From Phycisphaerales bacterium AB-hyl4 (lineage in GTDB: Bacteria; Planctomycetota; Phycisphaerae; Phycisphaerales; Phycisphaeraceae): 64,000 bases of DNA. Below the pieces are notes generated by a model. That model worked only from the letters and a program-made list of their open reading frames with translations, ran no database searches and was not told the origin of the DNA. The first letter of the stretch is position 1; each line of letters starts with the position of its first letter. The stretch is taken from NCBI GenBank assembly GCA_041821185.1, contig JBGUBD010000018.1, positions 1-64,000 on the forward strand. Direction: 5' to 3'. This document shows, one piece after another, positions 17,386 to 25,297 of this stretch. The position numbers were made by a program, and so were the translations under genes.

Positions 17386-18183
17386 ATGATTCGCTTTCTT
17401 GATCACGGTTGGGGTACGTTGACCACCCGTCGGCCGATTCCGCCGTGCCGATGGGACCGATTCGATCTGCTGTGCGTGCATGGCGGGCAGTTGCAGTTGC
17501 GTTTCGAGCATCAGGCAACGCTGCGCCTCGGAACTGGTACGGGCGTACTGATCTACCCGCACACACGGTTCGAGGGTGAGCCGCTGGAACCGCGCTGCCG
17601 AATCTCCGTGCAGCATTTTGCGATCGACGATTCCGCCGAGGAACTGCCGGGCGTGTTGCAGCGGCTGGTCAATCGTCGCAATGGGTACGAGCCCGTGCAA
17701 CTGCGCCCACACCGGCGCGTGCGGGGCGACATCCAACGGGCCCTGGCGCTGGCGTTCGAGCCGCAGACGCAGGCGGTGCATGACATGCGCGTGGCGTGGT
17801 TGACGTTGATCCTTGGTCAGTTGGACACGGTTGAATCGAATGCTCTGCCCGCTCAGCCCGAGGCGTGGGACGCGCTGGACGGCTGGCTGCGTCAGCACGT
17901 CACCGAGCCGATCACTGTCGACGCCATGGCGCGGCAACTGGACCTCAGCCCGAGCCATTTCAGTCATCGTTTCCGCGCGGTATTTGGCGTCTCGCCCGGC
18001 CGACATATGCAACGCCTGCGACTGCAGGAAGCTCAGCGACTGCTGCGCGAAACGGCGTTACCGATTAAAGCGATTGCTCAGAAGCTGTACTACGCGGACC
18101 TGGCCAACTTTTACCGCGCCTTTCGCAAAGCCGTCGGCATCACGCCGGCACGGTATCGGCAAAGGCATACGCTGCGGGGGTAG
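17386..18183 (+). CDS. AraC-family transcriptional regulator
   Basis: 265 residues from the ATG at 17386 (ATGs at 17377, 17338 and 17326 are alternatives). The N-terminal half is a cupin-like sensing domain (LLCVHGGQLQLRF, GVLIYPHTRFEGEP). The C-terminal 100 residues are the double helix-turn-helix: ITVDAMARQLDLSPSHFSHRF, VSPGRHMQRLRLQEAQRLL, AIAQKLYYADLANFYRAFRK, GITPARYR. It probably senses a sugar-type ligand and activates the divergent minus-strand operon. Confidence 0.9.
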   Translation: MIRFLDHGWGTLTTRRPIPPCRWDRFDLLCVHGGQLQLRFEHQATLRLGTGTGVLIYPHTRFEGEPLEPRCRISVQHFAIDDSAEELPGVLQRLVNRRNGYEPVQLRPHRRVRGDIQRALALAFEPQTQAVHDMRVAWLTLILGQLDTVESNALPAQPEAWDALDGWLRQHVTEPITVDAMARQLDLSPSHFSHRFRAVFGVSPGRHMQRLRLQEAQRLLRETALPIKAIAQKLYYADLANFYRAFRKAVGITPARYRQRHTLRG

Positions 18184-18207
18184 GAGCATACGCCATCGCT
18201 GGTGGAT

Positions 18208-19494
18208 CTACGACGCCAATGCTGCCGACAGGTCACCGGACAGGGTATGTGGATTCATTTCCCAGGGATCTGCGTCCAGGTCATGTCGTTCGACGAAAGT
18301 ATTGCCTCGTACGCTGTATTCGATGAACTTGTGATTCGTCATCACGGCGGCGCGCTGATGCTTGCTGTAGAAGGTTTCGATGAGGTCCCGAAGATTCGCT
18401 TTGGGGTCAACGATGCTTGGCCATAGTGAGCGGAAGTAGCCCGATGAAGATGTTTCGCATCGTCCTGCCTCGATCAGGGTAGGGTGAAGATCGTGTTGGT
18501 AACACAAGGTCGAACGCTGCTGGCCGGTTGGAACACCCGGGCCTGCGAGAATCAGAGGTACACGGATGCTATGTTCGTAAAGATTCTGCTTGCCCATCAA
18601 CCCGTGTTGTCCCACGGCCAAGCCGTGGTCCGATGTGTGGATCACGAGTGTGTCCTGCTCCAAGCCCAGTTCACGTAACGCGCCGTGGATTCGGCCGATG
18701 CCGTGATCCATGTGTTCCACCATCGCATAGTAGTTGGCCAACTCGTGGTGCGTCTGACGTGGATCGCGAGGCATGGAAGTCAACATTTCATCGCGGATTC
18801 GCAAGGCGCCGTTGTCAAAGCGGTGCCTGGGTTGGAAATTGGGAGGCAGCTCGATTGCGTCGACGGGATAGCGTTCATGCCATTGAGCGTGTGTCTGGCG
18901 CGGATCGTGCGGGGCGGTGAAAGCAATATGAAGAAAGAACGGTCGTGTGCCGAACGCCCCGTCTGCGTAAGATTCGAGAAATGCTTCGGCTTCTGTGGCG
19001 AACACATCCGTGCCGTGGCAACCGTGCTCAGTTCGAGGCGTCAGACGCTTGCTATCCCAATCGGCCAGTGGCAAGTGGAAATGGTCGTCCATTCCACCAA
19101 AGAAGATCGCCTTGCCGGTTGTAAAGCTATCTCGGAAGCTTCTTTCGTGGTTATGCCACTTACCGATGTGATGAGTGTGATATCCCGCAGACTGAAGCGA
19201 TTGACCAAGAATGGCGTCAGGTTGTTTATGCAAATGCTCAGGAACATAGCCCTCCGGCATCATGTCTGGAGGAATCGCGTTTGGATTGCAGCCGGTGTGC
19301 AGTAAGGCTCGGCTGGGCATACAGACGGCCGGTACCGCCGAACCCGCATGATACGCCCGCGTGAAACGAATACCTCGTGCCGCGAGTGCATCCAGATGGG
19401 GTGTCCGAACTGCATCGGCTGTCGCATCGTCGCAACATCCCATAGCCGCATGCCGTTGGTCGTCAGCAACGGTCAATAATATGTTCACAGCCAT
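18208..19494 (-). CDS. Sulfatase (type I, formylglycine-dependent)
   Basis: 428 residues of the alkaline-phosphatase-like sulfatase fold. The maturation motif CMPSRALLHTG places the formylglycine-forming cysteine at 58. Metal ligands include TVADDQ near the start and TSDHGLAVGQHGL. Further family motifs are SAGYHTHHIGKWHN and DLHPTLIEAG. No signal peptide, so it would act in the cytoplasm on an imported sulfated sugar, with an unlinked maturation enzyme. Its 3' end is convergent with the AraC gene (24 bases). Substrate not readable. Confidence 0.9.
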   Translation of the reverse strand: MAVNILLTVADDQRHAAMGCCDDATADAVRTPHLDALAARGIRFTRAYHAGSAVPAVCMPSRALLHTGCNPNAIPPDMMPEGYVPEHLHKQPDAILGQSLQSAGYHTHHIGKWHNHERSFRDSFTTGKAIFFGGMDDHFHLPLADWDSKRLTPRTEHGCHGTDVFATEAEAFLESYADGAFGTRPFFLHIAFTAPHDPRQTHAQWHERYPVDAIELPPNFQPRHRFDNGALRIRDEMLTSMPRDPRQTHHELANYYAMVEHMDHGIGRIHGALRELGLEQDTLVIHTSDHGLAVGQHGLMGKQNLYEHSIRVPLILAGPGVPTGQQRSTLCYQHDLHPTLIEAGRCETSSSGYFRSLWPSIVDPKANLRDLIETFYSKHQRAAVMTNHKFIEYSVRGNTFVERHDLDADPWEMNPHTLSGDLSAALAS

Positions 19495-19637
19495 ACCCTC
19501 AGCATTTGGTTATTCGACTTCACGGTCAAGCACGGTTAATTCAATCACGACTGATTGATCATTGGGGTCTATGGCAGCTTTAAATATGGCGGGGCGGTCG
19601 GACCTGTCATGGATTTCCGTTGTTTCTTAAACGCTTG

Positions 19638-20792
19638 TCACACGGCGTCCAGTGCGGCGGCAACCCCCATGCCTCCGCCGACGCACAGGGTTGCCAGGCC
19701 GTGCCGGGCCCGCCCCGCTGCGAGACGGTGACACAGGTGCGCAACGAGCCGGGCGCCGCTGGCGCCGATGGGGTGGCCCATCGCGATGGCGCCGCCACTT
19801 GCGTTCACGTGCGGCGCGTTAGGGGCGAGGTTCATTTCATTCAGGCAGGCGAGCGTCTGCGCGGCGAAGGCTTCGTTGAGTTCGATGCTGTCGAAGCGAC
19901 TGAGGTTCCAGCCGTGACGGTCGCACAGCTGACGCGTGGCGTGTACGGGTCCGAGCCCCATGCGCTGCGGGTCACAGCCGACGCTGGTCCAGCCGACGAG
20001 TCGGGCCAGGGGCTGCCAGCCATGCCCCTGGGCAGTTGTGTCATCGCAGACCAACAGCATGGCGGCACCGTCGTTGATGCCCGCCGCATTGCCTGCCGTT
20101 ACACTGCCGTCTGCCCGAAAGGCAGGCTTCAACTGGGCCAAAGCCTGCGCGGTCGTGTCGGCGCGCGGGTGCTCGTCGTGCGCCAGGCCAGCGACGCTGA
20201 CCCGTTCGTTCGCAAAGACGTCTTCCTGGTGCGCCTGCTGGTAGCGCGACTGGCTTTGCACGGCAAACGCATCCTGCTGCTCGCGCGAGAGCTTGTATTC
20301 GTCGGCCAGTCGTTCGGTGTTGAGGCCCATGTGTTCATCATCAAAGCTGTCGACCAGCCCGTCGCGTAATAAGCAGTCCACGAGCACGCCGTCGCCCAGT
20401 TTGTAACCCCGCCGGGCACGGTCGAGCAGGTACGGGGCATTGGACATCGATTCCGTGCCGCCGCACAGCACCGCACCAGCTTCGCCGGCACGCACGGCCT
20501 GAGCGGCGAGCATTACGGCCTGCAGGCCCGAGGCGCACATCATGTTGACTGTGAACGCGGGCTTGTCGATCGGTATGTTCAGCTTCACACCGATCTGCCG
20601 GGCGATGTTCATGCCCTGTCCCGCGGCGAGCACATTGCCCACAATCACCTGATCGATGTGGGCAGGGTCGATCCCCTCCAGCGTCGCTCGGCCGGCGGCA
20701 ACCGCGAGGTCGACCGCCGACTGTTTCGCGAGCGAGCCGAGGAATCGGCCCTGGACCGTGCGTTTCGCAGCAACAATAACAATGCTTGGCAT
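19638..20792 (-). CDS. Acetyl-CoA acetyltransferase (thiolase)
   Basis: 384 residues with all thiolase landmarks: acylated cysteine C86 in NMMCASGLQAV, the ELNEAFAAQ loop, ASGGAIAMGHPIGASG (His) and LCVGGGMG (second Cys). It condenses or cleaves acetoacetyl-CoA. It is the last gene of the XRE/SDR/CoA-transferase/thiolase operon, 3 bases after the CoA-transferase stop, which points to use of a 3-hydroxy or 3-keto acid (acetoacetate-like) as carbon source, or the reverse. Confidence 0.93.
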   Translation of the reverse strand: MPSIVIVAAKRTVQGRFLGSLAKQSAVDLAVAAGRATLEGIDPAHIDQVIVGNVLAAGQGMNIARQIGVKLNIPIDKPAFTVNMMCASGLQAVMLAAQAVRAGEAGAVLCGGTESMSNAPYLLDRARRGYKLGDGVLVDCLLRDGLVDSFDDEHMGLNTERLADEYKLSREQQDAFAVQSQSRYQQAHQEDVFANERVSVAGLAHDEHPRADTTAQALAQLKPAFRADGSVTAGNAAGINDGAAMLLVCDDTTAQGHGWQPLARLVGWTSVGCDPQRMGLGPVHATRQLCDRHGWNLSRFDSIELNEAFAAQTLACLNEMNLAPNAPHVNASGGAIAMGHPIGASGARLVAHLCHRLAAGRARHGLATLCVGGGMGVAAALDAV

Positions 20793-20795
20793 GGA

Positions 20796-22367
20796 TCAGA
20801 CCTCTTCTGTCGTGGCTTGCCGCAGGGGGCAAAAGGGTTCGAACACGTGGGCAGGCATCGGCTTCACATTGCGGACGATGGGCATAAAGGCCATCTGGGC
20901 GCACACGTCGCGGTCCAGATTTATGCCGGGCGCGAGTTCGATCAGTTCAAGTCCCACGTCGATCAGGCGAAACACGGCCCGCTCAGTGACAAACAGCACT
21001 TCCTGTCCCACCTCGCGCGAACGACGGGCGCTGAACGAAAGCTGCTCGACATCCTCCACGAACTTCGGACACCGGCCTTCGCGAACAATGCGCAACTGCC
21101 CGTCGACCACGTCCACCTCCAGTCCGCCAGCGGTGAACGTGCCGCAAAACACGAGACGGCGGGCGGTCTGCGTGATGTTCGCAAAGCCGCCGATGCCCGC
21201 CAGGCGCGTGCCAAAGCGTGACACATTCACATTGCCGTGGCGATCGATCTGCGCCGCTCCCAGCGCCGCAAAGTCGAGCGCCCGGCCATCGTACAGGTCG
21301 AACTGGGCCGGCTGGTCGATGATGGCCTGCGGGTAAACGGACGCACCAAAACTCAAACCGCCCGCCGGCATGCCGCCGATCGGGCCACTCTCAACGGTGA
21401 GCGTAAAGCGATCAAGCCAGCCGCGCTCGGCCGCGATGCGCGCGATGCCTTCGGGCATGCCGATTCCCAGGTTCGCAATCGCCCCGGCGGGCACTTCATT
21501 GCAGGCGCGGGCGGCGATGATCCGTCGCGCCCCGGCCTCCAGGGGTTCAAGTTCGCTGCCATCATCCGTCAGCGGGGCGGGCGATACATAGGCGCGATTG
21601 AATGGCTCGGCGAACGTCTGCTCATGCTCCTCCGGCCGCGCCTGCACAACGGCGTCGACCAGCACGCCCGGCACGGCAACCTGGTGCGGCGGTGCGGGGG
21701 CATCGAGCCGCTTCGCCACCTGGGCGATGACGCGCCCGCCGCTGTTGTGCACCGCCTGGGCGATGGCGAGCCCTTCGCCGATGATGACTTCCTCGTTCAT
21801 CAACAGGTTGCCGTGCGGGTCGGCGACGCTGGCGCGGATGAGTCCTACGTGGATGGGAAACGCCTTGTACCAAAGCCACGTGCGATCGCCGAGTGTCACC
21901 CGCTCGACCGCGCCGGGGGCGGTGCGGTCGTTGAGTCGGCCGCCCTGGTGGATCGGGTCCATAAACGTGTCGAGGCCGACGTGCGTGATGCAGCCCGGTC
22001 GGCCGGCGGCAATGTCGCGGAATAGCTGACAGATCACGCCTTGGGGAAAGTTGTAGGCCTCGATCTTGTTTGCCAGCGCGAGTTGCCCGAGCCGGGGCGC
22101 TAAGCCCCAGTGTCCGCCGACGACGCGCCGCACCAGGCCTTCGTGTCCGAGGTGATTCAGCCCGCGCTGCTTGCCGTCGCCTTGGCCGGCGGCATAAACG
22201 AGCGTGAGATCGCGCGGCTGACCGGTCGCCAGAAAGCGCCGTTCGAGGGCGGCGGTGAGGCCTTCGGGGTGCGTGGCCCCGACAAAGCCGCCACACGCGA
22301 TGGTCTGATCGTCGGCGATGAGGGCGATGGCTTCATCGGCGGTACAGCGGGTGTGATCGCGTCGCAC
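20796..22367 (-). CDS. Acyl-CoA:acetate/3-ketoacid CoA-transferase (fused alpha-beta)
   Basis: 523 residues with both class I CoA-transferase halves in one chain, as in YdiF or propionate CoA-transferases. The alpha part has ACGGFVGATHPEGLTAALE and HVGLDTFMDP. The beta part has NLGIGMPEGIARIA and the catalytic glutamate in ESGPIGGMPAGG. It transfers CoA between a short acid and acetyl-CoA or succinyl-CoA. Position between SDR and thiolase in an operon suggests activation of a 3-keto or 3-hydroxy acid. Confidence 0.9.
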   Translation of the reverse strand: MRRDHTRCTADEAIALIADDQTIACGGFVGATHPEGLTAALERRFLATGQPRDLTLVYAAGQGDGKQRGLNHLGHEGLVRRVVGGHWGLAPRLGQLALANKIEAYNFPQGVICQLFRDIAAGRPGCITHVGLDTFMDPIHQGGRLNDRTAPGAVERVTLGDRTWLWYKAFPIHVGLIRASVADPHGNLLMNEEVIIGEGLAIAQAVHNSGGRVIAQVAKRLDAPAPPHQVAVPGVLVDAVVQARPEEHEQTFAEPFNRAYVSPAPLTDDGSELEPLEAGARRIIAARACNEVPAGAIANLGIGMPEGIARIAAERGWLDRFTLTVESGPIGGMPAGGLSFGASVYPQAIIDQPAQFDLYDGRALDFAALGAAQIDRHGNVNVSRFGTRLAGIGGFANITQTARRLVFCGTFTAGGLEVDVVDGQLRIVREGRCPKFVEDVEQLSFSARRSREVGQEVLFVTERAVFRLIDVGLELIELAPGINLDRDVCAQMAFMPIVRNVKPMPAHVFEPFCPLRQATTEEV

Positions 22368-22394
22368 GCGGGCCTCCTTGAAACGGTTGATGCA

Positions 22395-23150
22395 TCAGCC
22401 CCACCAACCGCCGTTGACGTGAAGCGTCTGGCCGGTGATGTAGCTCGCCAGATCGCTGCACAGGAAGGCGATGGTGTTGGCAATATCGTCCGGTTCGCCG
22501 AAACGGCGCAGGGGCACCTGGTTGATCATCTGCTGACGCACTTCCTCGGGAATGCTCTTGCCCATCGCGGTGAGCACGACGCCCGGCGCCACAGCGTTGA
22601 CGGTGATCTGGCGGCTGGCCAGTTCCCGGCTGAGCACGCGCGTCATGGCGGCGACGCCGGCTTTGGCGGCCGCGTAATTGCTCTGGCCGAAGAACCCGAC
22701 CGCTGCAGCGATTGAGGCGATGCTGACGATCCGCCCGCCCTCTTCCATACGATCGATCACTGCCTTGCAGGCCCGGAACACGCCGGTGAGGTTGGTGTCG
22801 ATCACCGTCTGCCATTCGTCTTCGCTCATCTTCCGGAGAGTGCGGTCACGCAGAATGGCTGCGTTGTTCACGAGGATGTGCAGCGACCCGAAATGACGCT
22901 GCGCCTGCTCCGCGAGCTGCTCGAGTTGCCCGAGGTCGCGCACGTCGGCCGGCAGGGCGAGCGCCCGGTCGTCGCCCAGCTCGGCCACGAGACGGTCCGC
23001 GTCCTGCTTCGACTGGCCTGCCACGTCAGGAAAGTAATTCACGACCACATTTGCGCCGGCCTGATGCAGTCGGCGACTTGTCGCGGCGCCGAGCCCCTGG
23101 CTGGCGCCGGTGATGATGGCGGTCTGGTTAGACAGGTCAAGCGGGATCAT
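22395..23150 (-). CDS. SDR-family oxidoreductase (3-oxoacyl reductase / 3-hydroxyacid dehydrogenase type)
   Basis: 251 residues. NAD(P) motif TGASQGLG near residue 14, NNAAI, active-site Ser in SIASIAAAVGF and YAAAK, and the C-terminal VNGGWWG. In this operon it may interconvert a 3-hydroxyacyl and a 3-oxoacyl compound. The ATG at 23150 overlaps the stop of the upstream XRE gene (ATGA), so the two are translationally coupled. Confidence 0.9.
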   Translation of the reverse strand: MIPLDLSNQTAIITGASQGLGAATSRRLHQAGANVVVNYFPDVAGQSKQDADRLVAELGDDRALALPADVRDLGQLEQLAEQAQRHFGSLHILVNNAAILRDRTLRKMSEDEWQTVIDTNLTGVFRACKAVIDRMEEGGRIVSIASIAAAVGFFGQSNYAAAKAGVAAMTRVLSRELASRQITVNAVAPGVVLTAMGKSIPEEVRQQMINQVPLRRFGEPDDIANTIAFLCSDLASYITGQTLHVNGGWWG

Positions 23151-23752
23151 GGTCGACTCCTGGAGGGGGCAGAGGGGGCGGCACTGTGATGGGCGGCCGC
23201 TTCGTCCTGGATAAAGAGGCACAGAAAGCGGGCCGGCGTTTTGCTGACCACGCGCGTGGTGTGGACCTGCCGGGGGTTGAAATAAAGTGCGTCGCCCGGC
23301 CGAAGCACCAGTTCGTCGTTGCCAACGGTAAACGCCAGTCGGCCGGCGAGCATGTAGATGAACTCCTGCCCGCCGTGGCGAAACTCACCGACCGGATCGC
23401 CCGGCTGAATGGTCAGCAGGAACGGCTCGGCCCGCTTGCGAGGCATCTCCGGCGCCAGCGCCTCATAGGCGTAGCCGAACCGCGAGCCATCGCGCGTGAT
23501 GATCGGGCCCGCGCCCTTGCGCGTCAGCACATACGGCGGATCGACACCCGGCTCACTGAAAAACTCGGCCAGGGGTAGGTGTAATGCCTCGGCAATGCGC
23601 AGCAGCGTGGAGATCGGCGCGGAGACCTGCCCCGTTTCAATCTTGGATAACGTGCTCTTGGACAGGTCGGCTTCCGCCGCCAGGGCAGTGAGGGTCAGTC
23701 CCGCGTGTTCGCGGAGGGTTCGAATGTTGCTGCCGATGATCCGTTCGTCCAT
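23147..23752 (-). CDS. XRE-cupin transcriptional regulator
   Basis: 201 residues from the ATG at 23752 (one at 23779 would add nine residues). Residues about 5-60 are a helix-turn-helix (IRTLREHAGLTLTALAAEAD, LSKSTLSKIETG). Residues about 95-180 are a cupin sensor (EFRHGGQEFIYMLAGRL, LRPGDALYFNPRQVHTT). This class senses small metabolites and usually controls its own operon, here the ketoacid operon that follows without a gap. Confidence 0.92.
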   Translation of the reverse strand: MDERIIGSNIRTLREHAGLTLTALAAEADLSKSTLSKIETGQVSAPISTLLRIAEALHLPLAEFFSEPGVDPPYVLTRKGAGPIITRDGSRFGYAYEALAPEMPRKRAEPFLLTIQPGDPVGEFRHGGQEFIYMLAGRLAFTVGNDELVLRPGDALYFNPRQVHTTRVVSKTPARFLCLFIQDEAAAHHSAAPSAPSRSRP

Positions 23753-24076
23753 AAGAAACAATGTATCAGGAGAAGACACAAGGGGGAAGAGCCTCGACGA
23801 CTACGAGGAGATGCTGGCTGAACGCTGGTTCGGTCGATCAGATGCTGATTGTGACTTATCCGGGTGCCTGTCCCAGGCTGATTGAGCGGTTCCGTGAAGC
23901 GGACGATCCTGAGTTTGTGAAAAGAGCAACAAGGGAGTTTCATTTTGTCGACAAAAACAGTACTATTTGACCGTTAATATGAAACAGTCATTACAACGTG
24001 AGCAGGCTTACCGTCATCTACGATCGCTGTTGCCGCATAGCGGGGCAACGGTCAATTTCTGTGGATGAACCCATGA
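23753..24076. other. Upstream region of the ketoacid operon
   Basis: 324 bases, no convincing gene. A perfect 14-bp palindrome, TTTTGTCGACAAAA, lies at 23943-23956 about 190 bases before the XRE start and could be an operator. Short peptide-like stretches in two frames (for example IERFREADDPEFVKRA) may be gene debris. Confidence 0.4.
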
Positions 24077-24308
24077 TCAGGCGGCGGCTTGTTTCTCTCC
24101 ATCAGTGAAAAGGATGCCGGCGATCACGTCGCCGATCAACTCGTGACCGTTCAGTCGACGGAAGCGCTTCTCCGCCGACTCGGCCAGTTAGAAGACCATC
24201 GTGAGCGTGGCGACGAGTACCCTGGCGGAGGATGGCGGTGAGCGGATCGTCGCTGGCGGGATCGGGCGACGTTGGAAACGCAAACGATTCGGTGGTAGCG
24301 TCTGTCAT
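24077..24308 (-). mobile_element. IS256-family transposase remnant with internal deletion
   Basis: From the ATG at 24308 the minus strand encodes a typical IS256 transposase start (DPLTAILRQGTRR). After a frame change it encodes the family's C-terminus (LAESAEKRFRRLNGHELIG, then GILFTDGEKQAAA) to the stop at 24077. About 330 internal residues, including the catalytic DDE core, are missing. Confidence 0.7.
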
Positions 24309-24421
24309 GGTGGCGTACTCCTGCCCGTGTCGGGCCTTGTGGATGCTTGCAACACATCCAAGGTACGCCGCCTTTTTCATTTCCTCATCCACAGCTTTTC
24401 GTTATAGCCCCGCATGGCGGG

Positions 24422-24672
24422 ATGCGGCCGGGCATTCGGCTGGGCGAGGCAGAGTGGGCCGAGCGGCTGTCGGTACATCGTGGCGCGTTGCGGGAAGCCT
24501 TGGTGTTGCTGGCGCATGAGGGCCTGCTGACGCCGGGAGCCCGCGGGGCGGTTATTTCGTGCCGGTCCTTGAGCAGGCGGACCTAGCCGAAGTGATGGAA
24601 CTGCGCCTGACGCTGGAGCTTCGCGCGTTGCGTCGGTTGGCGCGGTCGGATAAAGCAACTTCTTTTCTGTAA
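24422..24672 (+). pseudogene. GntR-family regulator fragment, frameshifted
   Basis: One frame gives a winged helix (PGIRLGEAEWAERLSVHRGA, LREALVLLAHEGLL) as in FadR-type regulators. Near 24550 it must shift by one base into GGYFVPVLEQADLAEVMELR and LTLELRALRRLA, the start of the effector domain. Only about 75 residues remain; it ends against an IS256 fragment. Non-functional. Confidence 0.7.
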
Positions 24673-24695
24673 ATCGCCGTTCCTAGGGCGGGTCA

Positions 24696-24875
24696 TCAGG
24701 CTTCCATGGTGAGGTAGGCGCGGGCGGTTTCCCAATCGTCGCTGATCTTACTGAGCACGGCGGAGGCCAGTCGCAACAGGGACGCCTCGTTGGGGAACAG
24801 CGTGGCAACGCGGGTTCGACGCAGGATCTCCTTGTTCAGGCGTTCGAGGCTGTTGGTGGTGCGCAGGCGTTTACG
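24696..24875 (-). mobile_element. IS256-family transposase 3' end remnant
   Basis: The minus strand encodes the characteristic C-terminus RLRTTNSLERLNKEIL, RRTRVATLFPNEASLLRL and WETARAYLTMEA ending at 24696. It lacks everything upstream and is joined near 24880 to an IS3-type fragment. It is not the same C-terminus as that at 24077, so two IS256 elements contributed. Confidence 0.75.
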
Positions 24876-24884
24876 ATGGCCCGC

Positions 24885-25080
24885 ACCGCCTCAGCCGCGG
24901 CGGCGACGGTGCAACGCTCGTGCGTCACCAGGCGAGCCGCCTGCTGCTTGAACGCGTCGGTATATCGACGACGCGACGGCGCAATCGACTGCTGATCATC
25001 GGGGATGCGGGGGATGGATTGACTCATTGCGGACTCCATTGTGCCGGGCATCTTCCCGGCTCCCCCCGGATCCGCCAGTC
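24885..25080 (-). mobile_element. IS3-type OrfA 5' end remnant (copy 1 of a dispersed repeat)
   Basis: ATG at 25027, then MSQSIPRIPDDQQ, SRRRYTDAFKQQAARLV and RCTVAAAAEAV, the start of an IS3/IS2-like OrfA helix-turn-helix protein, cut after about 47 residues. The leader (25028-25080) contains a small GC hairpin (GCCGGG-CATCTT-CCCGGC). A closely similar copy lies at 39384-39530. Confidence 0.7.
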
Positions 25081-25239
25081 GTGGGCCAACGCAGCTCAAC
25101 TCCACCGACAGCGGTATGGCCTGCCAGCAGACTATTTGCGCGCCATACCGCCGGATCCGTCAGCCGCGGAGGTAGAAGAGGCCAAGGCCGCTATGAAGCG
25201 GCTCACAGTCGGTTGTGCAATTGTGGACCTGTGTCATTA

Positions 25240-25269
25240 CCAAACCCGCCAGAACCAAACCCGCCAGAA
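25240..25269. repeat. Tandem 15-bp repeat, two copies
   Basis: CCAAACCCGCCAGAA occurs twice head to tail (25240-25254, 25255-25269), just downstream of the 3' end of the 963-residue minus-strand gene. Possibly slippage at an old insertion boundary. Confidence 0.8.
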
Positions 25270-25297
25270 GAACTGACCTGCGAATCAGACAAAGGTA

